From an uncultured Collinsella sp. (GTDB lineage Bacteria > Actinomycetota > Coriobacteriia > Coriobacteriales > Coriobacteriaceae), in the NCBI GenBank assembly GCA_900545055.1, contig UQXP01000025.1:1-22579 (forward strand): 22,579 nt of DNA. Reading direction: 5' to 3'. Every line of letters begins with the position of its first letter. Positions within the stretch are counted from its first letter, which is position 1. Below the pieces are notes generated by a model that saw only the letters and a program-made list of their open reading frames with translations, searched no databases and was not told where the DNA came from. The position numbers and the translations under genes were made by a program. Of this stretch, positions 1 to 8,094 are shown one piece after another.

Positions 1-733
1 TCGCGGCGAGTACCGCACCAAGAGCGAGGCACGCGCCGAGCTGGGCTCCTCGACCATCATCAGCGACGACGACTGGTACGACTACATCAAACTCATCGCG
101 CGCTTTTTGGTCTGCAGCGGCTACAGGGGCATGCTGGTGCTCATCGACGAACTCGTAAACCTGTACAAGATCCCCAACGCCATCACGCGCCAGTACAACT
201 ACGAGAAGATCCTGACCATGTACAACGACACGCTGCAAGGCAAGGCGCAGTACCTGGGCATGATCATGGGCGGCACGCCGACCTCTATCGAGGACCGCCG
301 CCGCGGCGTCTTTTCCTACGAGGCCCTTCGGAGCCGTCTCGCTCAGGGCCGTTTTGCGCGTGATGATCTCAAAGACATGCTCGCGCCCATCATCCGACTG
401 CAGCCGCTCACCTACGAGGAGCTGCTGGTGCTCATCGAAAAGCTCATGCAGATCCATGCCGGCTACTTTGGCTGGACGTCCACGCTTACCGAGAGCGACT
501 TGGTGGACTTCCTCAAGATTGAGTTCGGCCGCGTGGGGGCCGACACGCATCTGACGCCCCGCGAGGTCATCCGCGACTTTATCGAGCTGCTCGATATCCT
601 GTGTCAAAACCCCGATGCTAACGTGGCCGAGTTGCTGCAAAGCGTCGGTGGCGACGCGCTGGCGCCGACAGCCGCAACAGACGACACCGGCACCGCAGGC
701 GACGACCGCAACTTCGCCGAATTCACCATCTAA
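1..733 (+). CDS. BrxD-like (DUF2791) P-loop ATPase, C-terminal part
   Basis: The reading frame is open from the window edge (first whole codon at base 2) to TAA at 731-733, giving about 243 residues of a larger protein. The N-terminus with the Walker A motif lies outside. A Walker B-like strand, LVLIDELVNLYK, is visible near bases 130-170, followed by a GGTPTSIED segment and an alpha-helical lid region. The C-terminus is a low-complexity Ala/Thr/Asp tail. This pattern fits the DUF2791 'BREX system ATP-binding' family, which includes BrxD. The next gene, 116 nt downstream on the same strand, is a Lhr/BrxHI-like helicase; brxD and brxHI are partners in some BREX types, and DUF2791 ATPases also occur beside TerB-domain genes. 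The family assignment is from motif memory, with no database search. The role in defence is inferred from the pairing. Confidence 0.75.
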   Translation, partial: RGEYRTKSEARAELGSSTIISDDDWYDYIKLIARFLVCSGYRGMLVLIDELVNLYKIPNAITRQYNYEKILTMYNDTLQGKAQYLGMIMGGTPTSIEDRRRGVFSYEALRSRLAQGRFARDDLKDMLAPIIRLQPLTYEELLVLIEKLMQIHAGYFGWTSTLTESDLVDFLKIEFGRVGADTHLTPREVIRDFIELLDILCQNPDANVAELLQSVGGDALAPTAATDDTGTAGDDRNFAEFTI

Positions 734-768
734 CCTGCCAAAAAGGGACAGGTTATTTTTGGCAGGTT
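732..768 (+). repeat. 37-nt hairpin, GGGAYAGG-loop family, copy 1
   Basis: A perfect 13-bp inverted repeat (AACCTGCCAAAAA at 732-744, its complement at 756-768) encloses an 11-nt loop, GGGACAGGTTA. It begins inside the TAA stop of the ATPase gene and is followed by TT, so it could end or weaken transcription before the helicase gene. The minus-strand reading of 14847-14883 has the same 37-nt geometry (13-11-13), the same AACC...GGTT ends and a GGGATAGG loop start, but a different stem sequence. Whether it is a terminator, an attenuator or a dispersed repeat cannot be decided from one window. Confidence 0.6.
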
Positions 769-837
769 TTATCTGGGCAAACACCGACTTTGCAAGATAT
801 CGAGCCGTTGCTCGTTGCAATGATCAGCCCGTTGCTG

Positions 838-845
838 AAAGGAGG
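838..845 (+). promoter_or_regulatory. Ribosome binding site deciding the helicase start
   Basis: AAAGGAGG lies 4 nt before ATG 850. It favours this start over the in-frame ATG at 790, which has no comparable site and would place the extra residues across otherwise non-coding leader. Confidence 0.7.
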
Positions 846-849
846 CCCC

Positions 850-3294
850 ATGAACGCTTTTGACCGATATGCCCCGTTTATCCAGGACTTCATCTACTCC
901 CACGATTGGGAAAGCCTGCGCTCTATCCAGGTTGCGGCAGCAGATGCAATCTTTAACACGCAGGACAATGTGCTCCTAACGGCATCCACAGCGTCCGGCA
1001 AAACCGAGGCGGCTTTCTTTCCCATCCTGACCGAGTTTTGGGAGAACCCACCCGCGAGCGTGGGCACCCTCTACATTGGTCCCCTCAAAGCACTCATCAA
1101 CGATCAGTTTGTACGCCTCAACGACCTGTGCGAAGAGGCCGATATTCCTGTCTGGCACTGGCACGGCGATGTCTCGCAATCGCACAAGGCCAAGCTCATC
1201 AAAAAACCGAGCGGCATCTTGCAGATTACGCCTGAGTCACTCGAAGCGCTCTTAATCCATAAGCACATGGCGATCCCGCGCATGTTTTGCGACCTGCGCT
1301 ATGTGGTCATCGATGAGGTCCACTCGCTCATGCGCGGCGACCGCGGCGGTCAGACGCTGTGCCTTATCGAGCGCCTCTCGCGCATGGCAGGCGTGCAGCC
1401 CCGCCGCATCGGCCTTTCTGCCACCATCGGCGACCCCGAGCGCACGGGCGCCTTTCTCTCACAGGGAACGGGGCGCGACTGCGTTATCCCCCGCTTTGAG
1501 GAACCGCGCCGCGTGTGGCGTATCTCCATGGAGCACTTCTACAACTCGGGCCCCCAGGCACAGCAGCGGGGATTCGTGGGCACAAGTCCTCAAGAGGCCG
1601 AAGTGCTTGCATGCGAGCGCATTGAGACAGCGGCACCCGCGGCACTGCCCGCCGGCGCCCAAGACATGCGTCACAGCGGACAGCTCACACAAGAGGAGCG
1701 CCGTCAACGTCGCGAGCAGGCGCGGGGCAAGGCCGCTCCCAAAGACCGTCGCACTTCTTCGGCCCCCGAGGGCGAAGTCGATATCCCCCAGGCCACCGAG
1801 CAGGCGCTCCTCAACCCCACCGACACCGCACCCGACAACGCCGACCCCGGCATGGGCTACATCTTCGAACACACCCGCGGCCGCAAGTGCCTGGTCTTTG
1901 CCAACTCGCGCGAGGAGGCAGAGGCCGTGTGCTCCATGTTGCGGAGCTACTGTGAAAACCGGCACGAGCCAGACCGCTTCCTTATCCATCACGGCAACCT
2001 CTCGGCATCGTTGCGCGAGACGGCCGAGGAACTCATGCGCGATGAGGAGCAGGCACAGACAACCATCACCACATCTACGCTGGAGCTCGGTATCGATATC
2101 GGCCGTCTGGAGCGTGCGTTTCAGATCGATGCGCCGTTTACCGTCAGTTCCTTTTTGCAGCGAATGGGGCGCACGGGACGCCGCGACCTTCCGCCCGAGA
2201 TGTGGTTTGTCATGCGCGAGGAAGAGCCTGAGCCGCGCACGATGATGCCCGAGACCATTCCGTGGAAGCTCCTGCAGGGCATCGCGCTCGTACAACTCTA
2301 TCGTGAGGAAAAGTGGGTCGAGCCGCCCGAGCTCGATCGACTCCCCTACAGCCTGCTCTACCACCAGACTATGTCGACGCTTGCCAGCACCGGCGAGCTC
2401 ACGCCGGCAGAGCTTGCCCAGCGCGTGCTCACACTCAGCTATTTCCATCGCATCTCGGCCGATGACTATCGCGTATTGCTGCGTCACCTCATTAAGATCG
2501 ACCATATCCAGGTCACCGAGGGCGGCGGACTCATCGTGGGTCTCGCGGGCGAGCGCATCATTAACAACTTTAAGTTCTACGCCGTATTCCAGGAAAACGA
2601 GGAGTTCACCGTTCGTAGCGAGTCGGCCGAATTGGGCACGATCGTCAACCCGCCGCCGCCCGGTGAGCGCATCGCCATCGCCGGACACTGCTGGATTGTC
2701 GAGGAAGTGGACTGGAAGCGCCACACCGTCTTTGCCACGCAGGTCAAGGGTCGTGTGCCGGCCTACTTTGGCGACTGCCCCGGTGACATCAATACACACG
2801 TACTCGAGCGCATGCGCAAGACGCTCAACGAGCACGCGACATATCCGTACCTCATGGGTAACGCGCGGGCTCGCTTGGCGCAAGCTCGTCATACCGCCGA
2901 GATTTCGGGCGCGGGAACTAAGCCGCTCATCAACCTGGGTGGCGACACCTGGGTGCTCTTCCCCTGGTTGGGCAGCTACGCCTTCCTAGCACTCGAGCGC
3001 ATGCTTAAAATCAAATGCGCCGCTGAGTTGGGCCTTCGCGGACTCGACCCGTCACGCCCGTACTTTATGCAGTTTAAGATGAAGGCCGACGAGGAGACGT
3101 TCTTTGAAGTGCTCGCCGCCGAAGCCGAGAAAGACTTCGACCCCATCGACCTCGTCTATCCCGGCGAGGTGCCTTACTTTGATCGGTACGACGAATTCGT
3201 TCCAGAAGAGCTCGTGCGCAAAGGCTTTGCCGAAGGCGTGCTCGACATAGAGGGCATGAAGCAGCGCGTTCACGACTGGCGCGACCACGCCTAA
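850..3294 (+). CDS. Lhr-like DEAD/DEAH-box helicase, BrxHI-like
   Basis: This 814-residue superfamily 2 helicase starts at ATG 850 behind a strong ribosome binding site. RecA domain 1 holds Walker A TASTASGKT (residues 44-52), the DEVH box (155-158) and SAT (190-192). RecA domain 2 holds TSTLELGIDIG (408-418) and motif VI QRMGRTGRR (437-445), followed by a long C-terminal region of about 370 residues. The motif set and layout match Lhr-type helicases, and the adjacent DUF2791 ATPase points to BrxHI. Between the two RecA domains, residues about 235-335 form a charged, low-complexity linker rich in Gln, Arg, Ala and Glu, which looks disordered. Helicases of this class translocate on nucleic acid using ATP. 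The substrate and a phage-defence role are inferred from the neighbour, not shown. It converges on the methyltransferase gene 28 nt away, and the gap has only a T-run (3301-3308) after a tiny inverted repeat. Confidence 0.8.
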   Translation: MNAFDRYAPFIQDFIYSHDWESLRSIQVAAADAIFNTQDNVLLTASTASGKTEAAFFPILTEFWENPPASVGTLYIGPLKALINDQFVRLNDLCEEADIPVWHWHGDVSQSHKAKLIKKPSGILQITPESLEALLIHKHMAIPRMFCDLRYVVIDEVHSLMRGDRGGQTLCLIERLSRMAGVQPRRIGLSATIGDPERTGAFLSQGTGRDCVIPRFEEPRRVWRISMEHFYNSGPQAQQRGFVGTSPQEAEVLACERIETAAPAALPAGAQDMRHSGQLTQEERRQRREQARGKAAPKDRRTSSAPEGEVDIPQATEQALLNPTDTAPDNADPGMGYIFEHTRGRKCLVFANSREEAEAVCSMLRSYCENRHEPDRFLIHHGNLSASLRETAEELMRDEEQAQTTITTSTLELGIDIGRLERAFQIDAPFTVSSFLQRMGRTGRRDLPPEMWFVMREEEPEPRTMMPETIPWKLLQGIALVQLYREEKWVEPPELDRLPYSLLYHQTMSTLASTGELTPAELAQRVLTLSYFHRISADDYRVLLRHLIKIDHIQVTEGGGLIVGLAGERIINNFKFYAVFQENEEFTVRSESAELGTIVNPPPPGERIAIAGHCWIVEEVDWKRHTVFATQVKGRVPAYFGDCPGDINTHVLERMRKTLNEHATYPYLMGNARARLAQARHTAEISGAGTKPLINLGGDTWVLFPWLGSYAFLALERMLKIKCAAELGLRGLDPSRPYFMQFKMKADEETFFEVLAAEAEKDFDPIDLVYPGEVPYFDRYDEFVPEELVRKGFAEGVLDIEGMKQRVHDWRDHA

Positions 3295-3322
3295 GACCAG
3301 TCTTTTTTTGGGACGGGGAGAC

Positions 3323-4201
3323 TTACTTGTCGTGAAGGACGGTGCCGAGGAAGTCGGTGTCGAAGGGCACGGCTTCGGCAAAGGCGTAGTCGCCGTCGCT
3401 GGCGATGAGCAGGTAGTTCTCCTCGCCGCCGAACTCCGTATCACCACATGGGACCACCCAAGCGCGGTCGAACACCTCAAGCGCCGTGGCGGCGCAATCG
3501 CGCAGGAACGACACATCGCTCCCCTCGTTCGCGCTCACAATATTAGCCACGTAGATACCGCCCGGATTCAAGCTACCCCGCACCAGACGCAGCGCCTCAG
3601 CAGTTGCCAGCTCGCGTACGGGCTCGGCACCGCCAAAGCAATCGCTCACGATCACGTCGTAGCGACGATGCCCCACGCTCGTCACGCCCAGGTACGAACG
3701 CGCCTCAGCGGTAATCACCCTCAGGCGATCGCCAACCGTGCGCTCTAGCTCGTTCAGGTAGAACCAACGACGTGCCAGACGCGTAATCTCTGCGTCATAC
3801 TCGATGACGTCCATGCGCAAGTCCTCGTGCGACATCAGCGCAAACTTGGGATAGGCAAACCCGCCGCCGCCCAGCATAAGCATGCGGTCGATGCCGCGAC
3901 CATAAGCGTCGCGCATCGCATCCTCGGCCTCAAACACATCGTCAAATGCACGATAGTACGCAAAGACTGGCTCCGCCCAACGATCGCCAACATAGCTCGC
4001 GCTTTGGTAGACGCCGCCCTGTACGAGCACGCGAACCTCGTCACCGCTCTCGTCGTGCACACGCTTCACACGCGCCAACCCGTTGCGGGTTCGCGCGACC
4101 TGCAGACAGGCAGCGCGAACAGCGACGGCAGCAGCACCCAGCGCCGCGGCTCCCAGGGCAACACCGGCAACAACGCCAGCGGAAACACTCGGCTTGTTCA
4201 T
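3323..4201 (-). CDS. Spermidine-synthase-like methyltransferase-fold protein, membrane-anchored
   Basis: The 292-residue product begins with a hydrophobic Gly/Ala/Val-rich segment (residues about 8-30) that looks like a signal anchor. A Rossmann SAM-binding domain of the spermidine-synthase type follows: LMLGGGGFAYPK as motif I, DVIEYD as the acidic ribose-binding strand end, and YDVIVSDCFGG as motif IV. The aspartate-rich polyamine-binding signature expected of a true SpeE is not evident, so the substrate is unknown. The start ATG at 4199-4201 is preceded by AAAGGAG and abuts the elp3 stop directly (TAGATG), so the two genes are very probably co-transcribed and translationally coupled. The name describes the fold only. 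Confidence 0.75.
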   Translation of the reverse strand: MNKPSVSAGVVAGVALGAAALGAAAVAVRAACLQVARTRNGLARVKRVHDESGDEVRVLVQGGVYQSASYVGDRWAEPVFAYYRAFDDVFEAEDAMRDAYGRGIDRMLMLGGGGFAYPKFALMSHEDLRMDVIEYDAEITRLARRWFYLNELERTVGDRLRVITAEARSYLGVTSVGHRRYDVIVSDCFGGAEPVRELATAEALRLVRGSLNPGGIYVANIVSANEGSDVSFLRDCAATALEVFDRAWVVPCGDTEFGGEENYLLIASDGDYAFAEAVPFDTDFLGTVLHDK

Positions 4202-6109
4202 CTAGAGCTCCTTTTGCAGATAGAGACCATGGTCGCAAAAACCCAGGTGACGATAGTACTCGCGCGTACCGATCGCGCTGATCACGTTGATGTGCGTATA
4301 CCCCGCATCCCGAGCAATCTGGCACGCACGCTCCACGAGCAGACGCCCCAGACCGTGATGCTGAGCCGCCTGGCCCTGATCGCCCACACGTGCCGCCATA
4401 CCATACACGTGCACCTCGCGAATCATCGCCTCGTCCGGCGTCGTCGGCAACTCGTCTGCATGCGCGGCAACAAACGAATGGTCGGGCAGCGACAGGCGCA
4501 AAAAGCCCGCAATCTTGCCCTGCGGCGTCACCCACTGCAAAAAGCGCTCGTGCGTCACCGGCGTCTCGTACGCCACTTCCTCATCAAGAGAAAGCTCATC
4601 CAAGTCGGCACCCGCCGTGCTGATCTCGCGATAGCGAATCTCACGCACCGTCGCGCCTTCTCCACGAGCCGACAAGCGGTTCTCAACGAGCTGACGTAGG
4701 TTGGGCTTCTTGTTGCCCACCATAATGTCGTCGGAGCTAAAGTCGCGAATCATGCGACTGATGCGGCAGAACGCCGGCGTCACCACGATGTCGTCGGCCA
4801 ACACATCGAGCAGCTCGTCCTCGGTATAGGGGCGCCACTCGCCACGCTCGTAACAGCCCACCAGACGCGAGCCCTCGATGAGCGCGCACGGGTAGACCTT
4901 GACCTCGTCGGGCATAAAGGTGCCCTCGGTCATAAAGCGCTCGTAGTCACGCTTGTCCCCCTCGGGCGTGGCGCCCAGCAAGTTGAGCATAAAGTGCGCG
5001 TGGATCTTAAAGCCAAATAGGCGCGCGAGCGAAAACGCTCGCTCGATCTGAGCCACCGTGATACGACGCTCGTTAATGTCAAGCAGATACTGGTCGAGGC
5101 TCTGGATGCCCATCTGAATCTTGGTGCAGCCCAGACGACGAATGAGCGTGAGCGCCTGTGGCGTCACGGCATCGGGGCGCGTCTCGATAACGAGTCCCAC
5201 CACGCGATGCTTCGCCGTCTCGTTGATGCGTTGTTGGCGCTCAAGCTCCTCCATCGTTGCCGTCTGCCACTCGGCGACCTCGCCCCACGGCGTACCGGGG
5301 CCGTACAGACGACGCACCGCGCGGTTATAGCCACCCACGGCAGCATCCACACGTCCCTGCTCGTTGGCAACGCCGGCTGTAAGCTCGGCCTCATCGATCG
5401 CAATGCCGGCGGCCCGATAGTGCTCGCGACGCTCCGCCACCACCGGCGGCAGAGCGTCGGCAGGAGCGTCATCGAGCAGGCGCCCCGCCTCGGCACGGCT
5501 AATACCCGGGCGCGCCAGCATGGGATTAGCCGCCACACCGGCGACGGCATCGTCGTTGAGCGCACGGAAGAGCTCCGACATAAACCACGTCTGATAGCCT
5601 TGCGGATAGTCACTCCAGGTGCCACCGAGCACGATGAGCTCAATCTTGTCGGTCGCATGCCCCATCTGCGAAAGTGCCGTCAGACGAGCACTCACCTGCA
5701 GATATGGATCGAAGCAGTTTTGCTCTGCACGGGCACACGCCGGCTCGGCATGTAAATAGCTTTTGGGCATGCGCAGATCGTTGGGGCAAAACAGGCAATC
5801 GCCCGAGCACGGCCACGGCTTGGTGATGACGGTAATGGTTGCCACGCCCGAAGCCGTGCGACGAGGCTTCATACGCAGCACCTGCAGCAGTTGACGTTCC
5901 AGCTCGGCATCGACATTCCACCCAGCCCAACGAGCCGGCTCCTCACGTTTAACCCGCTGGTAGAACGGCAGCAGACGGCGCTTGGCCAAATCGCGTTTGT
6001 CGGCACCCTCACGGCGCGCCTCGGCATGTATCAGTTTGACGAGCACCTTGTCGTCCACGGTCTCGCCGCGACGCAGAGCCTCGAGTATGTTCAAGATAAT
6101 CTGTTCCAT
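4202..6109 (-). CDS. elp3: Elp3-family radical SAM/GNAT tRNA wobble-uridine modification enzyme
   Basis: The 635-residue protein has the two-domain plan of Elp3. A radical SAM core carries the iron-sulfur cysteines in CSGDCLFC (Cys101, Cys105, Cys108), and a C-terminal GNAT domain carries the acetyl-CoA loop HGLGRLLVERA and ends in REYYRHLGF. The segment around GCTKIQMGIQSLD is also typical. Known members add a carboxymethyl-type group to uridine 34 of tRNA using SAM and acetyl-CoA; bacterial members are less studied. The start at 6109 has only a GGGGG stretch as ribosome binding site. The gene lies 96 nt downstream of the DUF4097 gene with a terminator hairpin between them, so it needs its own promoter or read-through. 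The next gene abuts its stop codon. Confidence 0.9.
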   Translation of the reverse strand: MEQIILNILEALRRGETVDDKVLVKLIHAEARREGADKRDLAKRRLLPFYQRVKREEPARWAGWNVDAELERQLLQVLRMKPRRTASGVATITVITKPWPCSGDCLFCPNDLRMPKSYLHAEPACARAEQNCFDPYLQVSARLTALSQMGHATDKIELIVLGGTWSDYPQGYQTWFMSELFRALNDDAVAGVAANPMLARPGISRAEAGRLLDDAPADALPPVVAERREHYRAAGIAIDEAELTAGVANEQGRVDAAVGGYNRAVRRLYGPGTPWGEVAEWQTATMEELERQQRINETAKHRVVGLVIETRPDAVTPQALTLIRRLGCTKIQMGIQSLDQYLLDINERRITVAQIERAFSLARLFGFKIHAHFMLNLLGATPEGDKRDYERFMTEGTFMPDEVKVYPCALIEGSRLVGCYERGEWRPYTEDELLDVLADDIVVTPAFCRISRMIRDFSSDDIMVGNKKPNLRQLVENRLSARGEGATVREIRYREISTAGADLDELSLDEEVAYETPVTHERFLQWVTPQGKIAGFLRLSLPDHSFVAAHADELPTTPDEAMIREVHVYGMAARVGDQGQAAQHHGLGRLLVERACQIARDAGYTHINVISAIGTREYYRHLGFCDHGLYLQKEL

Positions 6110-6126
6110 GCCCCCATTGTAAAGGC

Positions 6127-6160
6127 AAAGGCGCCGGAGCCGATCTCGGCTTCGGCGCCT
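6127..6160 (-). terminator. Terminator of the XRE-DUF4097 operon
   Basis: A 16-bp inverted repeat (6127-6142 with 6145-6160, one G/A mismatch that is a wobble pair in RNA) has a 2-nt loop. Read on the minus strand the stem ends in GGCGCC and is followed by TTTGCCTTTAC. It sits just after the DUF4097 stop and 18 nt before the elp3 start. Confidence 0.75.
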
Positions 6161-6205
6161 TCATCAAACAGCGCGTCTATATCTTCGCCTAGGCTTTCGT
6201 CTGCC

Positions 6206-7108
6206 TCAATACTCCGAATCAAACGACATGTTGCCCGAACCGACTTCAAAACGATACGTGGCAGACTTGTCACCGTTATCGAATTCAAGATTCAAAATGG
6301 TCTCGCCGTCGTAGCCAAGCGGAAGGAAATCGCTCTCGAAGTCGCCGCTGCCCAAGGTGAGGCTCGCCTTAAAGCCCGTCGAGTTCGGAACCGTCATCTC
6401 CACATCGCCCGAGCCCACACTCACGTCCATCGACTTCGTGGGGGCCGGGTAAAGCTCGAACGTCACATCGCCCGAACCGACCTCGGCATTCAGGGTATCG
6501 GTCACGGTGCCCGTAAACTCAACGTCTCCCGAGTCCAGAGTCAGGTTGAGGTCATGACACGCAATGCCCGCGACCGTCAGATCACCCGATCCTACATTCG
6601 CTGTAATGCCCACCATGTTATCGGCAACTTTGCGCGGCAGTTCGACGGTAACCGTGCGGTCAATGGCTCGCTCGTCATCGCAATCGAACTGGCGAAGCTT
6701 GAGCGTAGAACCCTTAACCTCGGCCAGATTCTGGGTTGCCGCATCGAAAGCAGCTACTCCTTTTGCGACGCGGCCACTCTCGATGACACGTACCGGCCCG
6801 TCGGAAACGCATTTGATCTCAACCGCACCCGACGTCACATCCAAGTCAAGGGATGTGAACGCGTCGGCATCAAACGTTTCCTTCGAAAGCTGTTGAGGCC
6901 GAGCGGAATAGTTACCGCTATTCAAGGAATCGTCCTCGTCAAACGCATCGCCCATACCAGACAAGCCGGATACAACATCGTCGAAATCCCACGGTCCATC
7001 AAAATGAATCAAAGTCCACGAAGTGCCGAAGACAAGTCCGAGGATAAGCACAAACGCTCCGATGCCGACGCCCAAGCGCCTCTTAGACTCATGCGAGAGC
7101 TTCATCAT
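6206..7108 (-). CDS. DUF4097-family beta-strand repeat protein, membrane-anchored
   Basis: The 300-residue protein has a short cytoplasmic start rich in Lys and Arg, one hydrophobic segment at about residues 11-33, an acidic linker, and then a repetitive beta-rich domain. The repeat unit contains SGD or GSG turns (VTSGAVEI, VGSGDLTV, LDSGDVEF, VGSGDVTF, VGSGDVEM, LGSGDFES, VGSGNMSF), the hallmark of the DUF4097/DUF4098 putative adhesin fold. The start overlaps the TGA of the upstream regulator (ATGA at 7105-7108), with GAAGGTGG as ribosome binding site; a second ATG follows directly. These proteins commonly sit beside small membrane proteins or regulators and their function is unsettled. An external beta-solenoid-like domain anchored by one helix is what the sequence supports. 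Confidence 0.85.
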   Translation of the reverse strand: MMKLSHESKRRLGVGIGAFVLILGLVFGTSWTLIHFDGPWDFDDVVSGLSGMGDAFDEDDSLNSGNYSARPQQLSKETFDADAFTSLDLDVTSGAVEIKCVSDGPVRVIESGRVAKGVAAFDAATQNLAEVKGSTLKLRQFDCDDERAIDRTVTVELPRKVADNMVGITANVGSGDLTVAGIACHDLNLTLDSGDVEFTGTVTDTLNAEVGSGDVTFELYPAPTKSMDVSVGSGDVEMTVPNSTGFKASLTLGSGDFESDFLPLGYDGETILNLEFDNGDKSATYRFEVGSGNMSFDSEY

Positions 7109-7827
7109 TCACCACCTTCTTTGGCACTCGACTCAGCGGTGGCCCCGGCAGCCATGTCAGCGTCAACCGCAGTGGAAACGTCCTCCCCCTTAGTCCTAGC
7201 GACCGCCGGCGCCGGACCAACCTGGATATCCCCGCGCGCCCAATCGCCATCGAGCGCACGCGCCACCCAGTGATAGATGGGGATCGTAAAGAAGATCAGC
7301 GCGGCAAAGGGGCCGGCACCAAACAGGAACATCAGCAAAAAGAACAGCAGCCAGCACACAGCCCAATACGGGAACGACTGAAACGGACCCTTCACCGGAG
7401 TCACGCTGGTCGCACCGGCACCCGTCACCTGAGCCGTCGCCGCATTAGCTGCCTGCGCGCTCCAACTTGCCGCTTGCGCCGCCTTGGCAGCCGCATCACT
7501 CGCCTGCGTTGCCGCCTCGGTAGCTCGTGCCGCCGCCTCATGGGTGCGGGCACGCTCCGCTGCCTCGGCCTCGCGCTGACGGGCGCGGTCCTCGTTCTCA
7601 AACTCGATATCGTCCTCGATCTCATCGCTCGGATTGAGGAGCTCGTCCAAACTCACGCCATAGAGTTTTGCGAGCGAGATCAGGTTCTCGGTATCGGGCG
7701 AGCTCTCCGCACGCTCCCATTTACTGACCGCCTGGCGCGACAGCCCCAGCTTTCGCGCCAGCCCTTCTTGGCTAAAACCCTTGCTGCGACGAAGGTCGGC
7801 GAGCCGCTGCGCAGTTTCTACATTCAT
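7105..7827 (-). CDS. XRE-family transcriptional regulator with C-terminal membrane segment
   Basis: The 240-residue protein starts at ATG 7825-7827 behind AGGAGG; longer in-frame starts up to 8076 have no such site and run through the divergent intergenic region. Residues about 5-60 are a Cro/C1-type helix-turn-helix (LADLRRSKGFSQEGLARKLG, then SRQAVSKWERAESSPDTENL). An acidic stretch and an Ala-rich heptad-like segment (AAEAA/AAKAA/QAAS repeats) follow, suggesting a coiled coil. Near residues 155-195 a hydrophobic stretch (YWAVCWLLFFLLMFLFGAGP, then FAALIFFTIPIYHW) should cross the membrane. It overlaps the DUF4097 gene by 4 nt, so it probably regulates its own operon, perhaps in response to an envelope signal sensed through the membrane part. 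That last point is inference. Confidence 0.85.
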   Translation of the reverse strand: MNVETAQRLADLRRSKGFSQEGLARKLGLSRQAVSKWERAESSPDTENLISLAKLYGVSLDELLNPSDEIEDDIEFENEDRARQREAEAAERARTHEAAARATEAATQASDAAAKAAQAASWSAQAANAATAQVTGAGATSVTPVKGPFQSFPYWAVCWLLFFLLMFLFGAGPFAALIFFTIPIYHWVARALDGDWARGDIQVGPAPAVARTKGEDVSTAVDADMAAGATAESSAKEGGE

Positions 7828-7945
7828 GGTTCCTCCTATGTGATGCCAGCCGTGCCGCCGGACCGTTTTTGTTCTTAAGGCGCCTTGCACAGTTAAAAAT
7901 CTATCCGCCACCGCCAAAAGCATGCCACCTATTCTAGTGAGATTT

Positions 7946-7974
7946 TTGACAACCGGCGGTTGCGGGCATATATG
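7946..7974 (+). promoter_or_regulatory. Sigma-70-type promoter for the methyltransferase gene
   Basis: TTGACA (7946-7951) is followed after 17 nt by TATATG (7969-7974). It points toward the methyltransferase start at 8095, leaving a leader of about 110 nt. It lies in the divergent region upstream of the XRE regulator, so that regulator could act here as well. Confidence 0.5.
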
Positions 7975-8094
7975 AGCTGCGGAAATGTGTCCAAACAAAG
8001 CAATGACCCGCAGCTCGGTTGTCCCCGTTGCGGCGTTAACGGTAGTATGGTCGTACTGTTTATTCCGCACCGCCAACGGAGGGAGTTCCGCGCC

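Noticed and set aside
1459..2892. 477-codon open frame on the minus strand opposite the BrxHI-like helicase
   Set aside because: It is antisense to a gene with complete helicase motifs, has no recognisable domain, and is explained by the high-GC codon bias of the real gene.
3293..3308. AAGAC-CA-GTCTT plus T run after the BrxHI-like gene as an intrinsic terminator
   Set aside because: A two-base loop and five-base stem are too small; the T run alone is not enough.
5891..7273. 460-codon plus-strand frame across elp3, the DUF4097 gene and the XRE gene
   Set aside because: It spans three minus-strand genes and a terminator, with no motif or ribosome binding site of its own.
7828..8076. N-terminal extension of the XRE regulator to 8076
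   Set aside because: The AGGAGG before ATG 7827 and the normal helix-turn-helix start make the extension unlikely; it also covers the divergent promoter.
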